A DNA stretch of 64,000 nt from Toxonevra muliebris (Eukaryota; Arthropoda; Insecta; Diptera; Pallopteridae): positions 42,807,989 to 42,871,988 of the forward strand of contig OY829326.1 of assembly GCA_963691655.1 (NCBI GenBank), in the 5' to 3' direction. Under the pieces are notes generated by a model. It saw nothing but the letters and a program-made list of their open reading frames with translations, was not told the origin of the DNA and made no database searches. Within the stretch, counting starts at the first letter, position 1. The number at the start of each line of letters is the position of its first letter. Made by a program: the position numbers and the translations under genes. This document shows positions 38,219-50,079 of the stretch, piece after piece.

Positions 38219-39988
38219 TAGTGTCCGACCGATTTTTCAGCTTCGATTTTTCGGCTATTCGGCCTAAAATTGCACCTTCGGCTTCGGCAAAAAATGGCCG
38301 AAGTTTTGGCCGAAGTATTTCGCCGAAGCCGAAGATTATAAGCATTTTATTTTATAATAGTTTTTACTATAGATTGGCAGTAAAATTTTATACAAATAAT
38401 TAAATGTGAAGTGGTTATATAAAGTATTTACATTACAATTTCTGTGTTATTTATTCTCCGTATACTTGTTCCATTTTTACTTTTGAAGTAACCCACAGAT
38501 TTATAACCGTACAAGCAGTAATCAGTGATTTTTTAACAAACAAGCTGCGGGAGCTAATAGAATTAGAGGCAGCAGAAGCAAGCCAAACTTTTTTACTTTA
38601 TAAGGAAGACTTGAAGCGTATTGAAAAGAAGCGTGAATTGTTAGATAAACCGACATTTTCCATTACTGGCGCTTCACTTTTTTTTTGCATTCAAGTAGGT
38701 CCAAAAAATTGAAAATTGTTTTGGCTAAAATCACTCTAGAGTATATGTGTAAAGGGATTCTTTGAAATTCACAGTCGACTGAAAGTTACAGATGTTTATT
38801 TGCAGGCCATGATACAGTACTCACTCATATTTGAACTTTGAAACTAGTTTTTCTCAAAACAGCATTTTTCGAAATGGCTGCCATGATATCTCCAAAATTA
38901 ATGAACTGACTGCGCTTAAACTTTCATCGTCATCTGTAGTTCTACTCCGTCTGAACCAGGGTCATTGTGATAACTCTCAATGTTTTTTATTTAAATTGAA
39001 ATAGTTGAAAAAAATGACAAAAATCAAATACTTATTTTCAAAACTAGATAGATAAAAATACAAACTTTTAATAACTTAACTAAAAGAACATAAGTACAAT
39101 AAAACTATTCCAAAAATTGAATTTTCAATTTAATTACCACCCTAATAGTTTTTTGATACTACATTTTATCACTTCGTTTATGGAATTTCCTCAGCTTTTA
39201 AAAAAATGCATTAGTTATGTGTTATTATGATGTTAGCGATAGTTAAAGTCAAAATTTGTCAAAAACAGCAAAATTAATTATTTGGTTTGAATTTGAGATA
39301 AAAATAAAAAAAAAATAAACAAAAAATTTTTCCCTTTATACTTGCCAGATAAAAAAACAAGCTGTGAATAGCTAGGAATTTAAATTTTTATACAAAATAT
39401 TTAGTTATTTAAAAAAAATTGATAAAAAGTTTATTCAACAACAAATACTTTTAGGCATTCAACTTTTCCGGCTTCGTAAAACCACAACCATTATATTTTT
39501 TAGGGTTTTGAGATCAGATTTCTGCTTTTTACATTAAAATTTATTAATCCCAATTCTTTTTTTAAATCAATCAAAAATTTGGCAACTAGAGGGTTCTGGT
39601 TCCGGCAATAAGTCTATCAATTAATACGCTGATTCAATCTTTGATTTTAGATAAGCAAAACCATGGCAGCCATCGGCCAACTTTTTTTTGACACAGTCGA
39701 TGTTACTGTATATTTTGACGTAAAAAACTTTTTAAATGAATCTTGAAATAAATAATATTTGTCAGCTCCTTCGACATTGAATAGTTAGTTAGTGTAACTG
39801 GCCAGCTTTTTATTTGGAGTATCTACTATTTAAATTTTTCTGTATAAGTTTGCAAATACATAGGTAGAAAAAATTTACTTTCAGATTTTTATTTTTTATA
39901 TTTTAAAAATCCTTCGGTCTTCGGCTTCGGCCGAAGGTTAGATAAATGGCCGAAGTTCGGCCAAAAAATCACCTTCGGTCGGACACTA
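38219..39988. mobile_element. 1.77-kb hAT element (TAGTGTCCGACCGA termini)
   Basis: The duplication GTTCGGAT is perfect (38211-38218 and 39989-39996). Termini TAGTGTCCGACCGA are perfectly inverted over 14 bases. CTTCGG / CCGAAG motifs are clustered inside both ends (38240-38335 and 39910-39980). An open stretch of about 100 codons (about 38411-38710, +) contains a charged helical segment, LRELIELEAAEASQTFLL then YKEDLKRIEKKRELL. The remainder is non-coding, so it is probably a deletion derivative. Confidence 0.85.
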
Positions 39989-39996
39989 GTTCGGAT

Positions 39997-40318
39997 TTTG
40001 TTGACCTAAAAAAACTTACAAAATGACCAACAAAATTAAATAGAGTTATATCGCTGGAGCTTAATTCTATGTCCAATAGTAACGCATTACAATTTTCAAC
40101 AGAAAGAACTTTTGAATTTAAAGATCATCAACGGGGTTTCTATGCTGCATAGAACTTTCTCAAATAAAGTAAAAAAAAAAGATGACAAGTCAATAAAATC
40201 CGAGCCCTGGTCATCAGTTATAAGATCGATTGAACACCTCTAGGGTTTCAAAAAGAAATAACCATTTTGTACTACACCTGTAGAGAGATGAAGACCTATA
40301 TTCACTATATATAGCATC
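39997..40318. other. Intron sequence between hAT elements
   Basis: Short non-coding stretch; nothing recognised. Confidence 0.4.
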
Positions 40319-40452
40319 CACTGGCAGATTCAAGTGGGGATTTCATTTTTAAAAACCCTGCATTAGTCTTGATTGTTGTGAAAGCATCAAAATTAGCAAA
40401 GACTGCATGCTTGCTTTGCCAAAAAAAAAAACTCAACTTGGACCTGCCAGTG
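40319..40452. mobile_element. 134-bp MITE (CACTGGCAGRTYCAAGT termini)
   Basis: It begins CACTGGCAGATTCAAGTGGG and ends in the complement of CACTGGCAGGTCCAAGTTGA. The termini resemble those of 19695 and 23557, so it is probably a short member of that hAT family. No clear 8-bp duplication is left. Confidence 0.6.
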
Positions 40453-42329
40453 ATCCCATAAATGTCTCGCTAGTTTCGCTAAACAGGAATATACTACAAA
40501 GTTATGATACCAAGTACTGAAGTATGAATGTGTTTTTCAAAAACAATTCTTCTTTACCTACTAAGCACTACTATTTTCTGGACCAACCGAACTACTTGAT
40601 ACTACAAACTACTATAATTTTAACCTCAACTGTAGTTATATAAGAGACATTTAAATAGAAACTAATAAAGTGAAACAAAAATAAAAATGAAGTATATATT
40701 TAATAGCAATATTATTTTTAATTAGACTGGTTTTCTTTTTGCAACTTTTCATAATAAAGTAATAGTTTCGTTCCTTTACTGTGTTGGTTGTATGTAACAG
40801 TTTCATCCTTAGCAAACAATTCACTAAATACTAGCGCCATTTTATGGAAACGTGTTTGAATTTTATAAATTCTTGACTTTCAGCTTCATTCTAAAATTCA
40901 ATTACAGTTGCAATTATTTATGTTTTTCGGAAATATGGTGCTTAATTGTTATTTGTTTTTATTTATTTTTACGTATGCGCCAAACTTGTAAATTTGCTCA
41001 TAAACAACACACAAAAATGTAGCGTTTAGGAACTTAATTTCTATAATTGCACGTTAATTATCCACATAAAAAAATATTTGAAAGCATTTAAAATTTATTG
41101 CAGTTAACACCGTCAAAACCACCATTTACATACACACTTAAGTACTCGTGCACACTCACACGAGCGTATAAAAATTTAATAACAATAATAATGAAATAAA
41201 AATTTTATTAAAATATGCTGTTGCCACAGGCCGGCCATATGGTTACTCAAACCAGCTGCTGCTACTGCTGCTGCATACTCCTCCCACATCACACAACCTC
41301 CTCAACACCCACAAACCCTCAGTTCACACTAAACGCTCAAGTACTTTTTCAAGTGCTACAATTTGTATAAGTATTAAAATGAGTGTTTGCGTGCGAATGG
41401 CTGTTCATGTGTGTGTGTGTGTTAGTGCGTTTTGTCACACACAAACACATACAATTTAACTTTAAATATCCAGCCAAGAGCATTTTTCAAAAATCTTCAC
41501 AAAAATGACAATGAATTGTTGCCATCGTCATCATCCTCCCTATCCTCACCATACTGTTGAGAAATTCTAAAAAAGTGTTGTTGATGGCTTTTGTTAAGCA
41601 AAATATACAAATACACAACACACACACACACACACTCCATATACAATTCCATTGTCCTTTCTCTGCTTTTGTTCTGTTGGTTTGTTGTAAAAAGGTTTTG
41701 TTTTCACTTTATATAGAATCGTAAAAAAAAAAAAATGAAATATAAATTACTGGACAAGTGCAAAGGAAGTGGTAAAATGACCAGTAAATTACTTACTGTT
41801 TCTCTCTCTATCTCTTTTCTTCTCACTTCATGCTAATACTTTTTATGCTTAAACAATCTTTGTGGTTTGCCATAAATTAGTATGTACTTGATGTTGATAT
41901 TATTCCACAAGGATATAAAAACACAAAGTAAAGCGAAAGTATTCATTCATTTGCTTCAGTTCACTGCCATATTTTGAACGAGGAGTTATAGAGGGAAAGG
42001 GAAGTTGATACTAGTGGCTTTACATACATCCTTCTTGATATAACCACAATTAATTTATACGATCAACATAAAAGAAAGTTATTACAAATGAAAAAGCAAA
42101 CAGCATTGAAAGGACACTCACTAAGTTTTATGAATATCATGAAATATTGATGGAATAAATGATGGAAGCAAATTTTGGTAGAGCTTTTTATAGCATCACA
42201 ATAACAAAAAAAAAAAAAAATAATTTTATTTTACTATATTTATTGGATCTTAAAAACCATTTTTCATTGAAAATCTTAACGTCATCGTTTTGGAAAACTC
42301 TTCTGAAAATTACTGATTCTTCTGCTGCA
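40453..42329. other. LONRF intron, microsatellites only
   Basis: No coding exon found. Holds (GT)n and (CA)n tracts (41408-41424 and 41618-41634) and CTG/CTC-rich segments near 41250-41330. Confidence 0.5.
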
Positions 42330-42332
42330 TAA

Positions 42333-42747
42333 TAGTGTGTTCACATGTAAGTTGAAAATCGATTTTCGTTGCCCAAAATTCGATTTTCAGAAAAGTCGTT
42401 CAGACGGCATTTGAGTTTTCATCTGTCAATTTTTATTTCTATTTTTTTGAGATCATTTACTTTTCTCACACTTTTTACAAATAACTAATGTCATCATGTT
42501 TGACAGATACCAAAAAAAAGTACTAAATATTGTAATAGATGGAATATTGTAGAAGCATTCTCTCAATTCTCTCAGAAACACAGAGTTGCATAGCGGAAAA
42601 TCATAGCCATAAAACGTTTTTCGTTAAAAATCGGTTAAAAATCAGATTATCATTTGAAATGACGAAAATTAAATTTTCAATGGATTTTCAGCCAAAATCG
42701 ATTTTGAGTACCAAAATCAAATTTTCAGCCGCCATGTGAACATACTA
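42333..42747. mobile_element. 415-bp MITE with TAA duplication
   Basis: TAA precedes and follows the element (42330-42332, 42748-42750). The ends are TAGTGTGTTCACATG and the complement of TAGTATGTTCACATG. Inside, GAAAATCGATTTTC-like words are repeated near both ends. A three-base TAA duplication is typical of PIF/Harbinger-type elements, but other origins are possible. No transposase. Confidence 0.7.
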
Positions 42748-42750
42748 TAA

Positions 42751-43604
42751 GAAAGTTTTGCGGTTTCTTTTGCTGAAAAGTATTTCATAGAAACTCCGCA
42801 TTTTGCTCCTTAAATTTCTGAATTCTTTCCCGCTATTTTTAATCAAATCTTGATGAAAACCAGCAATAATGTTTGCATATGTAATTGAGAGCATTCTGTG
42901 GAATATTTACTCTCCTAACATGATTGCGACTATTTTAAATTTAAAATTAAAGAATTCGCTCTCAGAATAAATATATATCTCAGTAAAACTACTGAGTGTA
43001 GAAGCAATGAATTAGGGAATGCGCTTTGCGCTGGTCTGTTATTTAATTCTCAAAAAAATTAAGAATTATGTAATAGATGTACATGTGATGTCACATGGTG
43101 TCAACTTCTCTTTCCAAAATGTGTAGTCACAAAATTTTAAGTAAGCTACATAAATCTTTGTTAAAATGTTGCTTTCTATTCATAAAGTTTAAGCAAAATG
43201 CGAGCTTTGAGTTAAAGGAACTTAAAATTTTTTGTGTGCCCATAAATAAATTAAAAATAAATAAAATCTTTATCGTACCTAGTTTAATTGCATAGCAACA
43301 ATGTTTATAAACATTTGTAGGCTTATGAGTAACTAGTTTGAGTATTAGATTTTCATGCATTATGATTTGCTATGAAATTTAGATTTTTTTTAAATTACCC
43401 TAAATTACTTCAATGTTAAAATTAGGCAATATTTCATAAATGTACTACATATTTTTTTACCTAAATTAAGTGTCACCGCATAACTACCCAACGGTGAAGT
43501 GATGCGCATCAGAAGTGATTCAGATTTGTTACTTTAAGATGAGTAGAAGCACGTGAATGCATTTTAAGCATCTGAAAAAATATTTGACGCTTTGAAAAAT
43601 CAAA
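42751..43604. other. LONRF intron, nothing recognised
   Basis: AT-rich; small ORFs here have no recognisable content. Confidence 0.45.
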
Positions 43605-43845
43605 ACTTTGTAATTCTGTGTTACCATTTTAAATATTTGTCTTTTATATAGGAACTTGAAAAACTAAGAACTATCACATAGATCACTGATGAGGAATCGT
43701 GGCGGATTTCGAAACGGCCGTCTGTTTTGCCCGTTTCTATATACACTGTTGTTGTTTTGACTATATTTGTTCATTAAGCCTGTTATATAGGTATTACATC
43801 AAATAAAGAATTATATATGAACTAAAGTCAAAAATGTTTTACCTA
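43605..43845 (+). mobile_element. Hammerhead-bearing repeat, copy D
   Basis: It aligns with copy A from TAATTCTG-GTTA through TTCATTAAGCCTGTT and on to ATGAACT-AAGTC, with many substitutions, so it is an independent and older or diverged copy. No obvious target duplication was found. The ribozyme motif at 43680-43728 is complete. Confidence 0.65.
43680..43728 (+). ncRNA. Type I hammerhead ribozyme candidate (copy D)
   Basis: Core CTGATGA is at 43686-43692. Stem II is GGAATC with GATTTC; the C-to-T difference from copy A turns one G-C pair into a G-U pair, so the stem still forms. GAAA, ACGGCCGT and the GTC cleavage site (43720-43722) are unchanged. Stem I has five of six pairs, with a T-T mismatch at the same position where copy A has A-A. 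All core bases are intact. Confidence 0.75.
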
Positions 43846-44370
43846 TAATGGTTAAGAAAAAATATTTTTTGAAAGGGATTGCCTCAAAACTATAGTTTTG
43901 CATATACATAATTTCATTTCTAAGTTCACGATATATAATACCTAAAGACAATTCTTAAGATTCTTAGTTGTTTTATTTTGCAACCACGTACAATTTTGTG
44001 CAAAAAAGTAAAAACAAAATTGCATGTAAAACAATTTGATTATTATAAAGACTTGAGTAAAATTTAATGTACTTGTATGCAGAATTTCTTGAACAGTTGT
44101 TGTAGTTTTGTGTGTTTTCATTTTTATAAATTTGTGAGAAAATTGCAGGACCAAATGGAAAACTGAAACTGAACAAATAACGGGAAACCTATTTTTTTTT
44201 ATCACGTTTATATTCCCATTCTGAAAACTTTACTTGAATCCAGTTTTATATTGCTTTTATTTACTTGTTTATACAAACGTAGAAGCAATACTACAAATTA
44301 CCAATTCAGTTTATGACTGTTGTTTTCATATGTCTTATTCAAAGTGCTTCCTAATTGCTTATCAACTATA
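43846..44370. other. Non-coding, nothing recognised
   Basis: AT-rich intronic sequence. Confidence 0.4.
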
Positions 44371-44383
44371 TGCTTTAGATATA

Positions 44384-44442
44384 GGTTAGGTTGGAGTGAC
44401 TGTCTAGAGACACACTTAGGCCTGAACGGGCCATTGTTGTCG
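44384..44442 (-). mobile_element. 59-bp severely truncated retroelement end with 13-bp duplication
   Basis: TGCTTTAGATATA occurs directly on both sides (44371-44383 and 44443-44455). The insert is the minus-strand 3' end AGACAGTCACTCCAACCTAA with a very short tail, matching the 3' end of the SINE at 29492-29929. It is a dead-on-arrival insertion made by target-primed reverse transcription. Confidence 0.85.
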
Positions 44443-44455
44443 TGCTTTAGATATA

Positions 44456-45551
44456 AAGCAACTTAATTTTATCCGTTGGGTATTCACTGTATTTACCCAT
44501 ACAGGATGACGACAACGCATTTCATTTGTTTGTAAATTGTTCCAAATATAGACAACATTTTTACGTTGTTTTTATTGTTATTTTTAAGTGTTGGTTCGTT
44601 CATTTGGTTGATAGATCTAAATTGCTTTAGTTTGTAGCTTGCTATTTTTATGCATAAATAGTGCTAAATTTAAACGATGGCTATGGTGATGACGGCGACA
44701 TAAAGCAAGCAATAATATAAAAGAAAACAAAAGTTTTGGATGAAATACATACAGTCGTTTAATTCTATTTATATACTTATTGATTTAAGCATTCAAAAAG
44801 CTGTTTAAAATATATCTATATATAAAAAAAAGAACAAAATATCCAAATTTTGTTTTCATTCAGCAATATTTAATCATTTTTGAGCCATCTCAGTTTGTTT
44901 TTAAAAGAATAATTTATTTTAATTTCGTCTAAAAAAAATATTTTTTTAGATGGTTTTCTAGCTTATTCTGTTTTGAATATGCTACCATATCTTTGTATAT
45001 TTATATATTTACTTATATAAATCATAGTTCATTAAACTGAAACTTTGAATTGCCACATACTTTCTGTAGTTGATCTAATGACACAAACTTCCGTATACGT
45101 TAAAAAAAAAATCAGAAAAAATTTCTATTACTTTCCGTGACTCACTACTTATATACCTGAGTGTTATACATGTTAAGTCTGATTGCTTTTTCATATGATA
45201 ATCACTATTTCACTATTTCTACAAATTTAGTTAATTACAAATGAGTGATGCATAGTGTTACGTTTCTTATCACTCACACCTAACATCAACATCATCATCA
45301 ACGCCATACTGATAAATGTCAAATATATTAAAAATGTACAAAAAACATAAATTTCCAAGCCAAAAAAAAAAAAAAAAAAAGAAGAAATTCCCCAACCCAT
45401 TATGAGCATATGATAGATATACAATATCATAATCATATGAGCCAAACAGCAAGTGTCAACAAGTGATGAAGATTTTTATGTATGTATGGCTTACATTTAT
45501 AAATACACAGACATATTTATGTATATTCAAGACACAGTATAGCTACGAATA
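44456..45551. other. Non-coding, nothing recognised
   Basis: AT-rich; a long A-run at 45363-45380 and ATC/CAT trinucleotides near 45285-45305. Confidence 0.45.
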
Positions 45552-45559
45552 CATACGTA

Positions 45560-45716
45560 CACTAGCGGTTCCTAGGGGGGCTTTGGGTATAAGGCCTTCC
45601 CCCTTACCAATGAAAATCCTATGAATTTTGATCATTAGAAATGAATCAACAACAATTTTAAATAGACTGAGAAATTAAAACCGCCCCTCCCTTAGAAAGG
45701 TCTCGATCCGTTAGTG
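45560..45716. mobile_element. 157-bp MITE (CACTAGCGGTTC termini)
   Basis: Ends are CACTAGCGGTTCCTAGGGGG and the complement of CACTAACGGATCGAGACC. Flanking octamers CATACGTA and CATACATA differ at one base. C/G-rich blocks follow both ends. Size and duplication fit a hAT MITE. A lone right end of the same family is at about 55080-55134 (CTCGATCCGCTAGT). Confidence 0.75.
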
Positions 45717-45724
45717 CATACATA

Positions 45725-46566
45725 TTATGCTTAAAATATTTGAGGAAATATATAGTTAATATAAAATATGAAACAAAAACAAACGAAAAAATTTTCACAA
45801 ATGTGTATATGAATGAGTGACAGATCAGACAGACAGACAGGCAAGCACGCAGTCAGTCAGACAGCTACGGATAAAAGAAATAATGTCGTTGTGATTTTTG
45901 TGAGATTAAAAAATTAACTTTGAAATATTTGTTCAATGATTAATGAGTTTAAATTTCATATATTATACAATATTAAAATATAAATAAAAAAAAAAAAAAC
46001 ACAATTTCATGTTTGTTGTTAAATGTCAAATTGCCAACAATTTCTGCTTCTACTTCTTCTGCTTCTTATTTTATCTTCTTCTCGTTGTCTTTTTCTATGT
46101 ATTATTATTTGTCGAAAACAGATGTTTTGTTTATATAATAAACAAGAAATTTTAAATGTCACATCTGTAATATTCATAGCGAAAAAAAGTAAAAAGAAAA
46201 AAATTGTGTTTTACAAAAATTTACTTTGTCATTCTGTGACTTCTGTTTGTATGCGTTTGTGTCTAATTGTATTTTGGTTACCCTTGACCCATAAGTGAAT
46301 TTTAAATTGCAAACAAAATGCAAACTTACTTTATACGTACCTAGCTATTCACCTATGCATCTATTTGCCTAGATTTTTACTGTCTGTATAGTATGAGCAT
46401 ATGTATATGTTTGTACTTTATGAATGTATGGACATATGTTTGTATGTGAATGAGTATTTTCATGTGGCATTTTGATTTTGTGTTATTCTCCTCTCCTTCT
46501 ATGGAAGTGTACATTTCACAGTTGCACATAGAATACAATTACAAAGTTTACACAAACATATGCACT
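45725..46566. other. Non-coding, microsatellite-bearing
   Basis: CAGA tracts (45828-45865), A-run and TCT-rich stretch (46040-46085); no gene supported. Confidence 0.45.
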
Positions 46567-46837
46567 CATTAAAGTGCAGCACGAAAAAAAAGATGTTGTT
46601 ATACCCCTCAAAAACTTTTGTGAACTTTTATTTGCTCAAAAGTTACCTACAAAAAAATTCCTTCATACAAAGGCCTCTTTTTTTTAGAGGTTGTTTAAAA
46701 CAAGCTAGCATACGAACGGTAATCGCTAGAACCGAAATGTTTTGGAAGTTATTATAAAATAAATCGAAGTTCATTTTTAGAGGGGTACAACAAAACTTTT
46801 TTTTTTTTTTTTGGCTGAGGCTCGATGCACTTTAATG
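46567..46837. mobile_element. 271-bp inverted-repeat element
   Basis: The left end is CATTAAAGTGCAGCACG, then poly-A, then TGTTATACCCCTCAAAAA. The complement of the right end is CATTAAAGTGCATCGAG, then poly-A, then TTGTACCCCTCTAAAAA. Flanks are similar (ACATATGCACT and ACATATGTGCAC), hinting at a duplication of about 10 bases. The family is unknown. Confidence 0.6.
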
Positions 46838-49048
46838 TACATATGTGCACACTTATGTTGTGTTTGTAAATTTCTTTTTGATAAATGAAGTTCTTGAATT
46901 TCAATGCAGTAGTTTTTTTTGAACACGAATCCCATACAACATCTGCAGAAACAACAAAATAAACGTGAGGGCTGCAAAAACTTATGCAGTATCTAACAAT
47001 GTGCATAAATACAAAGTACAAAGCTGTCTGTAAATAACAAAGAACAGTTAAGTTAGAGTTTAATGCAAGCTTGTAATTTAAAATGCCTACTCTTCATTTT
47101 AAGCTTAATTTGTTGCACAATCACAGATTAAAATTAAAACTAATGTTGACTGAAAACACAATTACTGCCTTGGGCATAGTATAATTTTATATTATGTATA
47201 CTTATGTAGGTATAATAAACCTTAAATCAACCCTAAACTTTTCACTCTCAGCTAATGAATTCTAAAATATGTAACTCTATTGTTTTTATTCAACAACCAC
47301 CTAAAAAGTACTTCAAAATTCAAATTTTAATATAAAAGTTCAACAGAAATGTTCACAAAAAGTACAATGAACTTCAGCATAACCGCATAACATATAAATA
47401 AACAACAACAAGAAGAACAACTCTTTCGACGCGCCCTCAACACGCGCTGCTTTTAACATTAACAACCTTTTTAAGCTCATTCACCACTTTACATTGCATT
47501 ACACACCCGCATCCCTTCTTTTGTCTTCTTAGTCATACTGTTGTTTTGCTCCTCGTCTTTACCTCTTCTAAAGTAATAAAATGAACTTGCTTCCTTTAGC
47601 AGCAAAAGCTCTCAAGAAATAACAACCACAGCAACAGCAACAATAAAAAGCAAAACTAAATTACCATAAATGCTGTTGCTGTATTATTGTTGTTGTTGTT
47701 GTATATATACTATATTTAGTCTTCATTGTGTTGTTAACATTTCACAGTGGAATTTCTAATGAAATAAAGGATAAGGGCTGCAATTTTCTTTCACACACAC
47801 ATATATACTTAGCAAGAGAAATACAAGCACGTTGAAAATCACCACATTTCTCATACCTTAAAATATTAAATTGCTTTTGGGATGTGAATGCTTTTACTTA
47901 CTTTCACTTAGACCACATTTGGTTCGTTCCCATATGAATTTAAATTTCAACAAAATATGCACGACCAAGAAAAAAAAAAGATGAAAACAACGAACAAAAT
48001 TTAATGAAATACTTTGAGTGCGTCATGAAATTACCATGAGTTCACAATTACATAGCAAAAGGCGATGGAAATGGAGCATAAATACATATGCATACATATA
48101 TATTTGTATGACATAATTGCACTAGAATTTCAATGTGCGTGACAATTTTTTTGTTCTGCAATATTTACTTATGTATGTAGACGCCAGTGAATCTTTCTGT
48201 ATTATGCTAAGCCCCTTTTTGTGAACATTTATTATCTAATCTACCTAAAATGATTTCAACCATCTTTGGGGTCATTCAAAACTCGTGTTGGCGTGATATG
48301 AATTTATTGTATGTATACTTTTTTTTTTCTTTATTTCATGATTCAAAGAACTTAAGCCTATATTTCTAATAAAATACGTGGGTGTTTTATGTGCCAAATT
48401 AGAATTAATCTAATAACATATTTTGTTTCGGTACTAAGCTAATTCATTAGGCCAGGGTTAGCTATTTTATAAGCTTATATGCAAACATGTTTTGTCGTTT
48501 TTCACATAAATACGATAATATCTGTCGTTATAAACACGAATCGTCAAAGACTCCAGTGAATTGCTTAACTCATATCGTCCCGGTACTCGATGCTATGATC
48601 CAATTCGGAAAATTTTTAAACACAAATTTCCATATGTCTTCAATAAGAAATTTTAGTACTTAAAAAAATAAAAAATAAATGGTTTCTGAATTTTAGAGGA
48701 TATAGTAGTTTTTGGCTTACCCCAAGAAAATAAGGTGACCAGGTGTAAGAAAAAACTTAAAATATTTCTATGGAATCAAATGTTTTTAACACAGTATTTT
48801 AAAAGTTATTATAAGTTAAAAACAGAAAATCTGCATTTTTGTTGAATTTTGCCTATTTCTCCATACATTTTTTTACAAAAGTTTGGTCAGCTGTAGCCTC
48901 AGAAAAATATATGAGGGCCTGTGAAGTTATTATTACCACATAAAATTTGTTATTTTATGTAGGCGAATATTTCATTTCAATGCAAAATAATTAATATTAC
49001 TATTTTTTGTTGATTTTCAAAACCACCTTCCAAAAAAGTATGTCTGTT
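46838..49048. other. Non-coding, nothing recognised
   Basis: AT-rich with GTT/CAA tracts (47630-47700) and small CA repeats. A GGTGACCAGGTGTAAG word at 48733 looks like a transposon terminus but has no partner. Confidence 0.45.
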
Positions 49049-49902
49049 CACTTGATCAAAAAGTTCCCGGAATAACCATCGTGTGGCGCCCATCCCTCTA
49101 AATCTTAGCGTAATAGCTTGACATTTGCAAAAGTTACGTAGCCAAGAATACTTCTATCTCTGTGTGTGTTAGCAATTTTTTACAATTTTAGAAATGGATT
49201 TAAATTTGCAACAACGAACTTGTATTAAATTCCGATCCCACATTCATCAAAAGACGCGGGTTTATGAGTACGACACGCAATCCAGACCTAAGGCAAGTGA
49301 ATGGCGTACACCAAATGAGCCGAGACCAAAAAAACCAAGTAATTTTCAATCAAAAAAGAAGGCAATGCTCACGGTTTTCATGGATTACAACGGTGTAGTG
49401 CATCATGAATTTTTACCTGAAGGCCAGACAGAAAACAAAGAGTATTATTCGGGCATTATGAGACGTTTGCGTGAAGCAATTTACCGAAAGAGACCTGAAT
49501 TGTGAACAAAAAACTCGTGGATTTTGCACCATGATAACGCACCGTCGCACAGTGTCATCATTATTCGTAATTTTTTGACGAAAAATGCAACAAATACCAT
49601 CCAACAGCCACCGAATTCACCTGATTTGGCTCCCTGTGACTTCTTTCTGTACAATCGAGTTAAAAAACCATTACGGGGAACGCGTTTCAGCAGCCGAGAG
49701 GAAGTAATGGAAAAATCGCAGGAAGCACTGATGGACATACCGAAAACCGAATATAAAAAATGTTGCGAGGATTGGATCAAGCGCTGGCATAAGTGTGTTG
49801 CAGTCGATGGGGATTATTTTGAAGGGGACAATATAGATTTAGATGAATAAACTTGTATTTTTAGTTTTCTGAATAAATTCCGGGAACTTTTTGATCAAGG
49901 TG
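49049..49902 (+). mobile_element. Broken mariner element
   Basis: Terminal repeats share TTGATCAAAAAGTTCCCGGA; the right end is complete (CACCTTGATC on the complement) and the left has lost one C. No TA duplication is left. At 854 bp it is well short of the usual 1.3 kb because the middle of the transposase gene is deleted. Confidence 0.9.
49194..49850 (+). pseudogene. Mariner transposase pseudogene
   Basis: The start MDLNLQQRTCIKF is directly joined to the catalytic-domain segment (RVYEYDTQS.PKASEW), so roughly 140 residues with most of the helix-turn-helix region and the first catalytic Asp are missing. The second Asp is in HHDNAPSH (codon at 49533) and the third in PDLAPCDFF (codon at 49638), exactly 34 residues between, the mariner D34D signature. 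An in-frame TGA at 49503-49505 replaces the expected Trp; otherwise the frame is open to 49850. Non-functional. Confidence 0.9.
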
Positions 49903-50079
49903 TTATAATATATTTTTAAATTATCTAAATGCAGTTTTAAAGTCAGTATATATTGAAATATTAAACAGTGGTTACTTTTTGAAAAAATTTATAAATGTAT
50001 GAGTTAATAATCGCTAATAATAATTGAACGTTCTCATGGCAGCCCTCACTGAGAACTAAAACCATAGTGCCTATTGTTT
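49903..50079. other. Non-coding, nothing recognised
   Basis: Short AT-rich spacer. Confidence 0.4.
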
